A stretch of 64,000 bases of DNA from Rarobacter faecitabidus (lineage in GTDB: Bacteria > Actinomycetota > Actinomycetes > Actinomycetales > Cellulomonadaceae): the NCBI RefSeq assembly GCF_006716265.1, contig NZ_VFOS01000001.1, forward strand, positions 744,001 through 808,000, written 5' to 3'. Shown here piece by piece: positions 1 to 8,577 of this stretch (positions are counted from its first letter, which is position 1; each line of letters begins with the position of its first letter). A program made the position numbers and the translations under genes. The notes beneath the pieces are model-generated. The model worked only from the letters and a program-made list of their open reading frames with translations, made no database searches and had not been told where the DNA came from.

Positions 1-1
1 C

Positions 2-1654
2 GACGCCGTGGAGTACCTCGCCACCCGCTTTGGCGTCCAGGTGGAATACGAGGATGGCGGTTCCGGCCGTTCCGGCATCGACACCGGAACCCGATCGCGG
101 CTCCTGGACGCCAATCGCGTCGCAGGACAGTACTATGCCGAGCAGCTCGGCTCCGCGCAGGCGAGCGCGGGACGAGAATTCCTGCGCGAGCGCAGTTTCG
201 ATCGCGAGGCGGCGCAGACGTACGGGGTGGGGTTCGCCCCGACGGGCTGGGACTCGCTTCTGCGTCATCTCCGGGGACGCGGGTTCACCGAGGCAGAACT
301 CCTTGCGTCCGGACTCGTCACGCAGGGACAGCGTGGCGTCTATGACAGATTCCGCGGTCGGCTGATCTGGCCGATCAGGGACGTGACCGGGGAGGTTATC
401 GGCTTTGGCGCCCGCAAGATCTTCGACGATGACCAGGGGCCGAAGTACCTGAACACCCCTGAGACGGCGCTCTACAAGAAGTCTCAGGTGCTCTACGGCA
501 TCGATCTGGCTCGCCGCGCCATCGCCAAGGATCAGCGAGTCGTCGTCGTGGAGGGCTATACCGACGTGATGGCCGCGCACCTTTCGGGCGTGGGGTCGGC
601 GGTCGCTACCTGCGGCACGGCCTTCGGCAGTGAACACGCGCGCGTCGTGCGGCGCATGCTCGGTGACACGAGTTCGGGCGGCGGGGTTCAGTTGGCGAGC
701 GGGAGATCGCTCGGCGGCGAAGTCATCTTCACCTTCGATGGCGACGCCGCGGGGCAAAAGGCTGCGCTGCGCGCGTTCGGGGAGGACGAGAAATTCCTCG
801 CGCAGACGTTCGTGGCGATCTCCCCGGGGGGTATGGACCCGTGCGAACTGCGGATGGCGCGAGGACCACGGGCGGTGCAGGAACTCGTCGACTCACGCAA
901 ACCCCTGTTCGAGTTCGTGCTCGAGACTGTGGTCAGCAACTTCGACGTGAACACCGCGGAGGGACGAGTAGGGGCCGTCCGCTCCGCCGCCTCCGTCATC
1001 GCGCGCATTCGCGATGCTGCGTTGCGCCCCGAGTACGAGCGGCGGCTGGCCGGACTGACTGGGCTGCCGCTTGCGGAGGTCCGATCGATCATCTCGCGTG
1101 AGGCGAAGGGGCGGCGAAACGCCGATATCGGCGAGGGCAGAGGACGACAGGCCGGTTCGCCGGGTAGCCGGGCCGCCGGGCGCGATCCGTTGGTGCAGCT
1201 CGAATACGACGTGCTGAGCGCTGTGCTCCAGTTCCCGCAGTACGTGCCCGCCGCCAGTTTTGACTCGCTGGGGCCGGACACGTTCTCCGTGCCGACTGCC
1301 AGGGCCGTCCATGACGCGATCCGGGCGGTCGGCGGGGTAGGGGCATGCGACCTTGAACATCCGGCCAGATGGCTGGAGAACCTGCTGGAGTCTGCGCCCG
1401 AGGCGCTCCACTCGACGATGAGTGAGATGGCCGCGAGCCCACTTCCGCAGGATCGCGCCGACGCCATCGAGAACTACGTGCGCGGACTGGTCATCAAGGT
1501 GCTCGACGTGGTCCTCGTGCGCCGTATCGCCGATCAGCGCGCACGGCTGGCCCGGTTGCAGGGACAGGAGAGTTCCGACGAATTCAACCAGGCGATGGCC
1601 GATCTCATGGCGTTGGAAATGCACCGCAGGCAACTGCGTGAAGCGGCGAACTAG
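2..1654 (+). CDS. dnaG: DNA primase DnaG (5'-truncated by window edge)
   Basis: Primase that makes RNA primers for replication. The reading frame is already open at base 2, so the true start and the N-terminal CHC2 zinc-finger domain lie upstream. About 550 residues are visible, against roughly 620-640 for actinobacterial DnaG. Counting from the GTG at base 8, the TOPRIM core shows EGYTDV near residues 182-187, the GTAFG segment just after it, and the metal-binding DGD in FDGDAAG near 243. The C-terminal third (residues about 390-548) is the less conserved helicase-interacting region. The gene is followed by a strong hairpin. A glycine/serine-rich stretch (around 217-230) sits between the two TOPRIM motifs and looks like a small lineage insertion. 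Confidence 0.96.
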   Translation, partial: DAVEYLATRFGVQVEYEDGGSGRSGIDTGTRSRLLDANRVAGQYYAEQLGSAQASAGREFLRERSFDREAAQTYGVGFAPTGWDSLLRHLRGRGFTEAELLASGLVTQGQRGVYDRFRGRLIWPIRDVTGEVIGFGARKIFDDDQGPKYLNTPETALYKKSQVLYGIDLARRAIAKDQRVVVVEGYTDVMAAHLSGVGSAVATCGTAFGSEHARVVRRMLGDTSSGGGVQLASGRSLGGEVIFTFDGDAAGQKAALRAFGEDEKFLAQTFVAISPGGMDPCELRMARGPRAVQELVDSRKPLFEFVLETVVSNFDVNTAEGRVGAVRSAASVIARIRDAALRPEYERRLAGLTGLPLAEVRSIISREAKGRRNADIGEGRGRQAGSPGSRAAGRDPLVQLEYDVLSAVLQFPQYVPAASFDSLGPDTFSVPTARAVHDAIRAVGGVGACDLEHPARWLENLLESAPEALHSTMSEMAASPLPQDRADAIENYVRGLVIKVLDVVLVRRIADQRARLARLQGQESSDEFNQAMADLMALEMHRRQLREAAN

Positions 1655-1710
1655 GGGCAACTCAATTTACGATCGTCAGTTGCGGCGGGACGCGCTGGTG
1701 CAAGCGGCTC

Positions 1711-1748
1711 GAGTGGGGGTCGGAAGGAGAAACTTCCGGCCCCCACTC
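1711..1748 (+). terminator. Strong hairpin terminator downstream of dnaG
   Basis: Two 16-base arms (1711-1726 and 1733-1748) pair with a single G:U and enclose a GAGAAA loop. There is no T-tract, so this is an I-shaped, factor-assisted type. It begins 57 bases after the dnaG stop and directly precedes the FMN-reductase remnant. Confidence 0.8.
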
Positions 1749-1756
1749 GCGCTCAC

Positions 1757-2068
1757 GGTTCGCCGGTCTACAAGGGTTCTTATACCGGACTGTTCAAGCA
1801 CCTCATCGACCTGCTCGACCAGGACGCTCTGACCGATTCGCGCGTCCTGCTGGCGGCAGCCGGGGGCTCGCGGCGGCACTCGCTGGTCATCGAACACCAA
1901 CTACGGCCGCTGTTCGGGTTCTTCCAGGCGGACGTTTTCCCTGCGGGAATTTATGCAAGCAGCGATGACTTCGAGGGCGGGAAAGTGGGAGCAGAACTTG
2001 CAGGCCGGATCGAGCGCATCGCCGTTCGTGCCGTTTCCCGGTTGCGCGCCCATGGCATCATCGCCTAG
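1757..2068 (+). pseudogene. Remnant of an NADPH-dependent FMN reductase (CE1759-type), 5' end lost
   Basis: The frame ending at the TAG at 2066-2068 reads [20 protein letters not shown], then motifs such as [13 protein letters not shown] and HQLRPLF. This is the distal half of flavodoxin-fold FMN reductases of the CE1759/MsuE type, whose active-site SPxYxxSYxGLFK segment normally sits near residue 75-85. No ATG, GTG or TTG start lies upstream in frame back to the dnaG stop, and the dnaG terminator hairpin occupies the place of the missing N-terminus. About 100 codons survive without internal stops. I infer a recent deletion that fused the downstream half to the dnaG 3' flank; the gene is unlikely to be translated. 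The family assignment is from sequence pattern only. Confidence 0.72.
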
Positions 2069-2112
2069 CCGGGGCGCGCCGCGCGCGTGGGAAGGTTGTA
2101 TAGCGCCGCTTG

Positions 2113-2722
2113 CTAGTGGGCCGCCGATTTCGGCAGGTGCTTCTTCTTGAATTTCCTCGCCAGTTTGTCGCCATTTTTCGCGGCGTTGCGCACCAACCTC
2201 GCACCCTGTGCAGGGTCGAGCGCATGCTGGATCAGGATGACCCCAAGGTTGAATAGCGCGTGAGGCTCGCCGTGTGATCGTGCCTGTTCCAGCAGGTCTC
2301 GCGCCGACTCGACCTCCCCCTCTTCCTCCTTCAGAAGGCGAGTGTTATCAGGACGTGCCGGTTGTCGCGCCTGAGGTGCTCCTCCAGTAGGTCAATGCGG
2401 TCTTCGCAGGAGACCTCGTCGGGATTGTCGAGTCCCAAGTTGTGGCGCATTCCCAGCTCGAGTGCACGCTCTGTCGTAACTGCTGCAACGCATCGCCCGA
2501 CCGGCCCAGCGCTTGCAGCACGCGAAATTTCCTGAATTGCGCCTCCGGCAGCGCATCCGCCCGCGTGTAGTACTCCAGTGCATGACCGAGTTCTTCTTCT
2601 GCCTCGTGCGCTTGAGCTGCCATGAACCAGCCGCGCGGATCGCCACGGCGGCCCACTTCGAGAAATACGTGGCTCGCTGCCGAGAACTCGCCCATCTCCT
2701 CATTGAGGAGGTCCCGCTGGCC
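2113..2722 (-). pseudogene. Frameshifted TPR/Sel1-like repeat protein
   Basis: Three consecutive frames on the minus strand join into one repeat protein. The first frame (about 2722-2485) reads segments such as FSAASHVFLEVG and ALEYYTRADALPEAQFRK, typical of tetratricopeptide helices. The second (about 2485-2343) begins RALELGMRHNLGLDNPDE and runs into TGA. The third reads LLEQARSHGEPHALFNLGV and ends KKKHLPKSAAH at the TAG at 2113-2115. Frame changes near 2480 and 2343 break it, and a TGA at 2723-2725 closes it upstream, 20 bases from the tRNA 3' side at 2803, so the N-terminus is also missing. The original function is unknown; Sel1/TPR proteins mediate protein contacts. Two independent frameshifts argue for decay rather than one sequencing error, though errors cannot be excluded. 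Confidence 0.68.
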
Positions 2723-2729
2723 TCATAAG

Positions 2730-2803
2730 TAGGGCGACTGGGACTTGAACCCAGGACCGACGGATTATGAGTCCGCTGCTCTAACCGACTGAGCTATCGC
2801 CCC
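2730..2803 (-). tRNA. tRNA with CAT anticodon (tRNA-Ile2 or elongator tRNA-Met)
   Basis: The minus strand folds as a full cloverleaf. The acceptor arms are GGGGCGA and TCGCCCT (with a G1:U72 wobble), followed by discriminator A. There is a D-arm GCTC, an anticodon stem CGGA/TCCG around the loop CTCATAA, and a T-arm CTGGG/CCCAG. CCA is not encoded. The anticodon CAT fits either tRNA-Ile2 (C34 converted to lysidine) or elongator Met; telling them apart needs a trained covariance model. It is not an initiator type, because the GGG/CCC anticodon-stem pairs are absent. Confidence 0.93.
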
Positions 2804-2960
2804 CCAACCCTGCCGCACAAGGCGAGGAAGGGTCGCAGGAAATCCTACCCGACACTGACAGATGGACGTGCTGCCCGGGTTCCGTCGGGACTCGGTTCAT
2901 AGTTGTAGGGGGCGGCACTTGAGGGGCGAACTGTGCGCCCGGTGGGGGTTCAAGCAAAGA

Positions 2961-2995
2961 GGGACGGGATCCGCGCTCTGCGCGAATCCCGTCCC
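2961..2995 (-). terminator. Terminator of the csbD-glsB transcript
   Basis: Perfect 10-base arms (2961-2970 and 2986-2995) with further GC pairing inside. On the minus strand a T-rich stretch (CTCTTTGCTTG) follows. It lies 24 bases past the glsB stop. Confidence 0.8.
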
Positions 2996-3018
2996 AAGAA
3001 ATTGCTACCGGGCGAGAA

Positions 3019-3285
3019 CTACGCGCGGGCGCGCTTCCCGGTAAGGCTCGTGTAGATGAGCAGTACCACGATCGAGCCAGCCAGCGATAGCAGCCAGGTT
3101 CGAATGTCGCCCAGGTCGCCGAGTCCTATGTCGAAGAGAAGGACGCCCAACCAGCCGCCCACCACAGCTCCGATCATTCCAATGACCAGGCTCGCTACCC
3201 ATCCACCGACGGCGCGATCCTTCAGAATTGCCTTCGCCAGGGATCCACAGATGATCCCGACCAACGCGTATGCAAGTAGACCCAT
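3019..3285 (-). CDS. GlsB/YeaQ/YmgE-family stress membrane protein
   Basis: An 88-residue, very hydrophobic protein of the GlsB/YeaQ/YmgE (transglycosylase-associated) family, at the usual family length. Three membrane helices are visible at about 3-18, 27-50 and 62-82. The glycine pattern LVGIICGSLAKAIL and the second-helix GMIGAVVGGWLG are typical. Members are general-stress proteins of the cytoplasmic membrane with no assigned reaction. It lies 6 bases downstream of csbD on the same strand, so the two are probably cotranscribed as a stress pair, and a terminator follows. Confidence 0.9.
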   Translation of the reverse strand: MGLLAYALVGIICGSLAKAILKDRAVGGWVASLVIGMIGAVVGGWLGVLLFDIGLGDLGDIRTWLLSLAGSIVVLLIYTSLTGKRARA

Positions 3286-3291
3286 GATCGA

Positions 3292-3501
3292 TCAGCGCTC
3301 CTCGCCCTTGTCGGCGGCGCGATTGAACGCCTCGGCCGCCTTGTCCTTAAGGTCCTCAACCGTGTCCTTGGTGTTCGCCTTGAACTGGTCGATCTTTCCC
3401 TCCGCTTCCAGCTGCTCGTCGCCGCTTGCGTCGCCGGCAGTCTCCTTCGCCTTGCCTTTGAATTCCTCAGCCGAATTGCTCAACTTATCGCCGAGACCCA
3501 T
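3292..3501 (-). CDS. CsbD-family small stress protein
   Basis: A 69-residue hydrophilic protein starting MGLGDKLSNSAEEFKGKAKE. This is the CsbD signature (charged amphipathic helices, alternating K/E, repeated GKAKE/GKIDQ turns). I chose the ATG at 3499-3501 because GGAGG sits 8 bases before it; a longer in-frame opening to 3573 lacks a site and reads unlike the family. CsbD proteins are induced by general stress and have no known enzymatic role. It is followed immediately by the GlsB-like gene. Confidence 0.88.
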   Translation of the reverse strand: MGLGDKLSNSAEEFKGKAKETAGDASGDEQLEAEGKIDQFKANTKDTVEDLKDKAAEAFNRAADKGEER

Positions 3502-3595
3502 CAGAACCACCTCCGGTTCGCATCGGATTATTGCGGACCTCTCCACCGTAGAAGTGTCTGGTGGAAAGCGCATCTTATGGGTACTTCCACCGGAT

Positions 3596-3623
3596 TTGGA
3601 CCTGGCAAGAATCCTGCTACAGT
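3596..3623 (+). promoter_or_regulatory. Promoter of tRNA-Asn
   Basis: TTGGAC (3596-3601), a 16-base spacer and TACAGT (3618-3623). Transcription would start about 5-6 bases before the tRNA. Confidence 0.6.
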
Positions 3624-3634
3624 TATCTACGCGA

Positions 3635-3707
<73 letters not shown>

Positions 3708-3712
3708 CCCAG

Positions 3713-3747
3713 AACCCCCACCCGGACCATCCGGAGTGGGGGTTTTT
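3713..3747 (+). terminator. Rho-independent terminator of tRNA-Asn
   Basis: Nine-base arms (3713-3721 and 3736-3744), an inner CCGGA/TCCGG pairing, and a T-run at the end. From here to about 3975 I see no gene and no clear signal. Confidence 0.88.
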
Positions 3748-3975
3748 CCTGTCTCCAGCCACTCCAACGGCACGCCAGTGCGCAATGCCGGCTGGTTGGA
3801 TTCCCCATGGTTCCCGATAGCAACTGTGCCTTGGGATCAATGCCGCCCTGCCTGCCCTACCTCCTGGCACGCGTCTCACGCACGGTTCGATATCGGAGGC
3901 TTGGCGACATCTTCTTCGCGCCCGCCGATCAAGGCAGCAAAGCGCTCCCTCGGTAGGTTCCCACGGCACGCGGAT

Positions 3976-4007
3976 GCGGGCCGGCACCAATGACGGCACC
4001 GGCCCGC
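3976..4007 (-). terminator. Terminator of the GH65 glycosidase gene
   Basis: Nine-base perfect arms GCGGGCCGG (3976-3984) and CCGGCCCGC (3999-4007), placed 18 bases beyond the glycosidase stop on the minus strand. No T-run. Confidence 0.6.
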
Positions 4008-4025
4008 GTCCTACCTATCGACGTG

Positions 4026-7000
4026 TCAGCGCGTCGCGCGCACCTTCACGACCTTGGATGCCTTGCCCTCAACGCTTGCCTTGGGCGTCGGCACATAGGT
4101 CGCCTTGACCTTGATGGTCGCGCGGTAGCGCTTGGGCAGCCGAACGGTAACGCTGCCCTTGTTCTTGGCGACAACCTTGACCGTGCGGACGGTCTTCTTG
4201 CCGACCTTGATCCGCACGCGTCCGGTTGCCTGGCGTCCGTTGGTCAGTGTCGCGATCTTTACCCGAAGCGTCGGACGAGTTCCCTTCTTGAACTTCTTCG
4301 TGACGATCTTCACCGACGATGTCTTCGCCTTGACCACGCGCAGAGTCTGCTTGCTCGCGGCCGAACTGGCCTTCCGTCCATCGGGTGCGGTGAAGTGCGC
4401 AGTCAGGTTCGCATACGTTCCGCGGGGGAGCGTCGCAGGTAGCACCAGCGTGGCAACGTATGAGTTGCCCGCCTTACGCACCGGAGCCTGACCCAGACTG
4501 CGCGAACCGGAGTTGAATGCCACCACGCCACCGGTCGCGCCCGTCACCCGCGCCGTGAGTGTGGCACGGCGGTTCGCCACTGAGTTGTAGGCCTGCGTCA
4601 ACTTCGACAGCGTCGGCGCGGAGACCGTGACCGCTACGGGGGTGCCTGGATCCACCGGGCAGGTGCCCGTCTCCTCACACGGCACCACCGGGCAGGTGCC
4701 CGTCTCCTCGCAAGGAACGGAGGGCTCGTCCACGGTGAGGCCCACGAACGGCAGGATCGCACCGCCGCCGCGGGGCGCCAAGACATCCGACTGGCTCACG
4801 CCGGCGGGCACGAACGTCTTGATCACGTTCGGATCGGTGATGTCCGAGTCGAACGGCAGCGCGTCGAGCGTGTGCCCCAGGCCCCCGCAGAATCGCCAGT
4901 CGGGAACCCAGCTGGCGTTCGCCGGGTCGGTGCAGTCATAGGCCTGCCTGACGTTGGAGATGGCGGGGTTCTCGTCGGCGCCCATCATCGCGACGGCGAA
5001 CGATGCCTTGGACAGATCGACCCCGGTCAGGGCGGTGGCGGGAAGCTGCAGGACGATGTCCCTGTGCCGCTTCACCGTCAGCGTGGCCTGCCCGACGAGG
5101 TTCCCGGCGGCATCGTATAGCCCCGTCCCGCCGATGCTGCCGCCCTGCTGTCGCGGATTGGCGATGGCGACGTACTGCCATGGCGATTCAGTATTGACGT
5201 TAGTGCCGGTAAGTGCCGGAGTGACACCCGTTGTGGTGGCGTCGGCGGTGCGAATGTAGGCATGCACGAGTTGCAGGCTCATCGCCTCCAGCGCCCACGG
5301 GTTGAGGATCTCCCCGTTCACGCGCGTCACCAGATTCACCTTGTCGCCGTCGCGGTAGACCTTGAAATCGGTCATATCGAACGAGCCTTCGGTGAAGACG
5401 TCATTGCCCGGGTACACATACGTTCCGGGGCCGTTGTCGTTGCCCGGCTCAGCGCTGAGCGTGCCGATGAGCGTGCCGTATCCGTCGTCGTTCCCGCTGT
5501 CGACGGACTTCCTGGTGTCGATCGACAGCGGCGACCCGACGGATGCGGTTCCGGCGCCCTCGATGGTGAGCGGTCCGCCGCCGGTCACCGTTACGGTCGT
5601 GCTCGCCGGGCCGATCTCGATATCGAAGGTGCTTCCCTGATACTTCATTCCGGTGAGTTTGATCTCATCGAGCGCGCTGGGCAGGACGGGGTTCAGTGCA
5701 ATCCCGTCGTCTCGCCAGCGCAACCCCGTGTATCCGTAGTAGAACTCCTGCAGGAAGCCGCCGGCCCCGGTGATGAAGGTGAAGGCGTGCCCGCCGCTTC
5801 GCTCCTCGGTGAACTGGTTGAACTCCCCGCGCAGGAAGCCGCCAGCGCTGCGCTGGGTGTACCAGTAGGCCTCCTCTGCCCGGCCCAGTTCGGCCGCGAC
5901 GATCGAGTGCATGGCGTCCGTCATGGACGGGCTGGCGTGCTCATCGACCTTGGTCGAGTAGTAGTCGAGGTTGCGTCCGGTGAGTTCAGTGCTCTGGGCG
6001 TGCTCCCAAGGGTAGGTAAGCATGACGACGTCGGCCTGCTTGATCGTCCGGCCGTCGTAATCGGCATACTCGAGTGCCACGCCGCGGGAATCGTCCATCG
6101 GGATGTAGTAGTGCCCGGCCCGGGCAGACCACGCGGGCTTCGCCGCGTGCCCGAGAATCTGCGCCGCCTGCAGCGCGATCTCGATGTTCTTCGACGCCGC
6201 GACGTTGGTGTAGGGGTTGTCGTCCCGACCGCGGTTGCCATTGGAGGCCCACTCGTCGGGCGGCGTCACGTTGAGCACGTGGTACTTGCCGTCACTGCCG
6301 AGCGTGGAGCGGGATACCCAGAAGTCTGCTGTGCCGCTGATGATCGGCCAGCCCTTGTCGGCGAGCCACTGCTCGTCCCCGGTTGCCAGATAGTACTGCC
6401 AGAAGGCCAGTGCCACGTCCGCCGTGATGTGGATCTCGTGGCCGCCGAAGAAGTAGGACTCGGTGCTCTCGCGGCCGGTGTACCCGCCCTCCCAGGGGAA
6501 CCGGATTCCGTCATACGCCACGCGCTCGAAGTTGTTCATCGCCGCATTGTCGTTGCCCTGCTGGGACGCTTTGCGTTCGAGTGTGTTGGCGGCGTTCCAT
6601 GCTGCATCGTCGATGCGATCGGAGCGATACTGCAAGACTCCCGCCGCGATGTCGGGATTCTGTGCCAGGAGTGAGGGCCACATCCACGTCTCGGTGTCCC
6701 AGAACGCGTGCCCGCCGTAGTTGTTGGACGAGAGCCCCGTGGGAGAGGGCGACCAGGCGCGTTCCCCGACGCTTGCGATGAGGTAGAAGCGCGAAGCGCG
6801 AATCTGGCTCTGCAACTCGTCGTTGCCCTTGACCTGGATATCGCCCTGCCAGATCTGATCCCATGCCGCGTCGTTGGCGGCTCGGACAGACGCGTAGCCG
6901 GAGCTCTTGGCACCCGCCGCGATCACGGCAGCGGCGGAGTAGCTGTTCTCATCGTCGTCCGAGGTGGTGAGCCCGACGAACTTGACGAACTCGTACGTTT

Positions 7001-8285
7001 CCCCTGCAGTGACCGGCGCGGTGAGCGTCTGGCCGATGGAGTCGTCAGAGATGGCTTCCTGCGCGGTCGCGCTCAGCACCCCGGGTCCGGCAAGCGTGGA
7101 GGCGTACGTCGCGGACAGGTCCGTGTGGTTCAGCTCAGTGGTCAGCCCGATGGTGCTGGTCGCTGCGTCGCGGTGCGGGGTGAACTCCTTCACCTGTTCG
7201 GTCGGACGGGCGTCCAGCACATCGGTGACGGTGAGCTGGCCGCTCCACTGCGGGGTGACCTCGACCCGGACGACTCCGCGCTGGTCGTGGGACCGATCCG
7301 TCAGGACCGTGTACTTGACGTCGGTGACCCGTCCGCTCGGGGAGGTCCAGGTCGCCGCCGTGGTGATCGCGCCCGTCTTCAGATCCAGGGCTTGGGCATA
7401 GCCCGCGAGGCCGCGGTCGGCCATCGTGGGCGTGGACGAGTTCTCCGGCGTGGCCGCGCCGACCGGCACGATGGCCAGCTGATCGACATTGACACGGCAG
7501 TCTTGTCCCGACTTGCAGCTCAGAGCCACGGGTGCCCGCGTCGCGTCGAATGCGACCGTCTGGCGTACCTCTGCCCATTGATCCCATTCGGGCGTGCTGG
7601 GGAGTTCGATGGTGGATTCAACGCCGCCCACGCTCAGCGTCAGTGCGCGGTTTCCCACGACGTCGCTCCCGGGCCATCCGGCCGCATAGCGGACCACGAC
7701 GTCGTATTGAGTACCGGCGGTCATACCGGTGGCGGAAAGTCGCGCCGTGGCGCCGACGTTGCCCCAGTTGTCCACGAATCCGCTGCCCTTGTAGCCGCGG
7801 TGGTTCGTCGCCTTCCCCAGCCCGCCCGAGAGCGCAGCATCCTCGAGTTGGCAAGCGTTCCCGACGATGCACGGGGTGTCGAATGCCTCATCGAAGCTAC
7901 CCGAATCGTCCGCTACGGTCAGGCCTGTCCACCCGGGGCCAGACACGCGCCACTGCTTGCTTACGTTGCCCGCGTTGTCATCCGCTATGTCGGCGACGTC
8001 CCGGCCGGTGAATAGCCCGTTGATCTCGAACGATGTCGGCACGGCGTGCGTGCTGAATCCTTGGCCCGTCGCGGGAATGCGGGCGGCGAAGTAGCCGTTG
8101 CCGGTGAAAGTCGGGTGGTAGCTGTCCGTGAACGGATTGGACGAGGTGAGCACCCAGTCGCCCGCGTCCTGCGATGCGGGCGCGGTCGTCTGCGCGTTAG
8201 CCGCCGTCGCCGCGAGGCTCCCTCCGGAAAGCGCGATCGCGACGGTGAGTGCGACGGCGCTGGACATTCTGCTGAAGAGTTTCAC
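4026..8285 (-). CDS. Secreted multidomain GH65-type alpha-glycosidase with an inserted CBM
   Basis: About 1419 residues. I prefer the GTG at 8285 because GAAAGG lies 6 bases upstream and it gives a clean Sec signal peptide (MKLFSRM..., cleavage after AANA near residue 31); an ATG at 8390 adds 35 residues without signal character. Order of parts: GH65 N-terminal beta-sandwich, interrupted at about 139-275 by a CBM6/35-like module (GYKGSGFVDNWGN); the (alpha/alpha)6 catalytic barrel at about 475-855 with WDTE (530-533), FPWEGG, and PPDEW, whose Glu (about 678) is the likely general acid; a glucodextranase C-terminal-type domain at about 945-1185 (GPGTYVYPGND); a repeated VPCEETGTCPV linker; and a Lys/Arg-rich Ig-like tail. 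Likely substrates are alpha-glucosides (kojibiose, nigerose or trehalose type). Hydrolase is likelier than phosphorylase because the protein is exported. No transporter genes are adjacent. Confidence 0.85.
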   Translation of the reverse strand: MKLFSRMSSAVALTVAIALSGGSLAATAANAQTTAPASQDAGDWVLTSSNPFTDSYHPTFTGNGYFAARIPATGQGFSTHAVPTSFEINGLFTGRDVADIADDNAGNVSKQWRVSGPGWTGLTVADDSGSFDEAFDTPCIVGNACQLEDAALSGGLGKATNHRGYKGSGFVDNWGNVGATARLSATGMTAGTQYDVVVRYAAGWPGSDVVGNRALTLSVGGVESTIELPSTPEWDQWAEVRQTVAFDATRAPVALSCKSGQDCRVNVDQLAIVPVGAATPENSSTPTMADRGLAGYAQALDLKTGAITTAATWTSPSGRVTDVKYTVLTDRSHDQRGVVRVEVTPQWSGQLTVTDVLDARPTEQVKEFTPHRDAATSTIGLTTELNHTDLSATYASTLAGPGVLSATAQEAISDDSIGQTLTAPVTAGETYEFVKFVGLTTSDDDENSYSAAAVIAAGAKSSGYASVRAANDAAWDQIWQGDIQVKGNDELQSQIRASRFYLIASVGERAWSPSPTGLSSNNYGGHAFWDTETWMWPSLLAQNPDIAAGVLQYRSDRIDDAAWNAANTLERKASQQGNDNAAMNNFERVAYDGIRFPWEGGYTGRESTESYFFGGHEIHITADVALAFWQYYLATGDEQWLADKGWPIISGTADFWVSRSTLGSDGKYHVLNVTPPDEWASNGNRGRDDNPYTNVAASKNIEIALQAAQILGHAAKPAWSARAGHYYIPMDDSRGVALEYADYDGRTIKQADVVMLTYPWEHAQSTELTGRNLDYYSTKVDEHASPSMTDAMHSIVAAELGRAEEAYWYTQRSAGGFLRGEFNQFTEERSGGHAFTFITGAGGFLQEFYYGYTGLRWRDDGIALNPVLPSALDEIKLTGMKYQGSTFDIEIGPASTTVTVTGGGPLTIEGAGTASVGSPLSIDTRKSVDSGNDDGYGTLIGTLSAEPGNDNGPGTYVYPGNDVFTEGSFDMTDFKVYRDGDKVNLVTRVNGEILNPWALEAMSLQLVHAYIRTADATTTGVTPALTGTNVNTESPWQYVAIANPRQQGGSIGGTGLYDAAGNLVGQATLTVKRHRDIVLQLPATALTGVDLSKASFAVAMMGADENPAISNVRQAYDCTDPANASWVPDWRFCGGLGHTLDALPFDSDITDPNVIKTFVPAGVSQSDVLAPRGGGAILPFVGLTVDEPSVPCEETGTCPVVPCEETGTCPVDPGTPVAVTVSAPTLSKLTQAYNSVANRRATLTARVTGATGGVVAFNSGSRSLGQAPVRKAGNSYVATLVLPATLPRGTYANLTAHFTAPDGRKASSAASKQTLRVVKAKTSSVKIVTKKFKKGTRPTLRVKIATLTNGRQATGRVRIKVGKKTVRTVKVVAKNKGSVTVRLPKRYRATIKVKATYVPTPKASVEGKASKVVKVRATR
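4654..4709. repeat. 33-base tandem repeat in the glycosidase linker
   Basis: Two copies of a 23-base identical core (4654-4676 and 4687-4709) at a 33-base period, encoding the duplicated linker VPCEETGTCPV. Each copy carries two Cys. Confidence 0.85.
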
Positions 8286-8577
8286 GGCTACCTTTCGAGG
8301 CGATCGACGGTGAGACGCTCGTGCTGATTCAGGCGAGATGGCCGGATGCTCCGATGCGGCCGGCAACTCACCATTGAGTTTGTGAATCATATACCACCAT
8401 AATCCACACGCAAAAGCCGAGTTATATGTCCAAAAGGAATCTAAATATCGCTGGCGGACGCAGGTCGCGGCGACCTGACCGTAGTCGGCGGCAGAATTCC
8501 GCGAGGGTGGTGGCTAGGTGGGCGCGACGGCGCCCGAATGCTACTGGCATCGGCAAACATCTGGGAGAATACTCGCT

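Noticed and set aside
3736-3993. An 85-codon frame after tRNA-Asn
   Set aside because: It begins inside the terminator, and its sequence has no coding character.
5262-6674. A 470-codon open frame on the plus strand opposite the GH65 gene
   Set aside because: It is antisense to the catalytic barrel, has no family pattern and reflects GC-rich codon bias.
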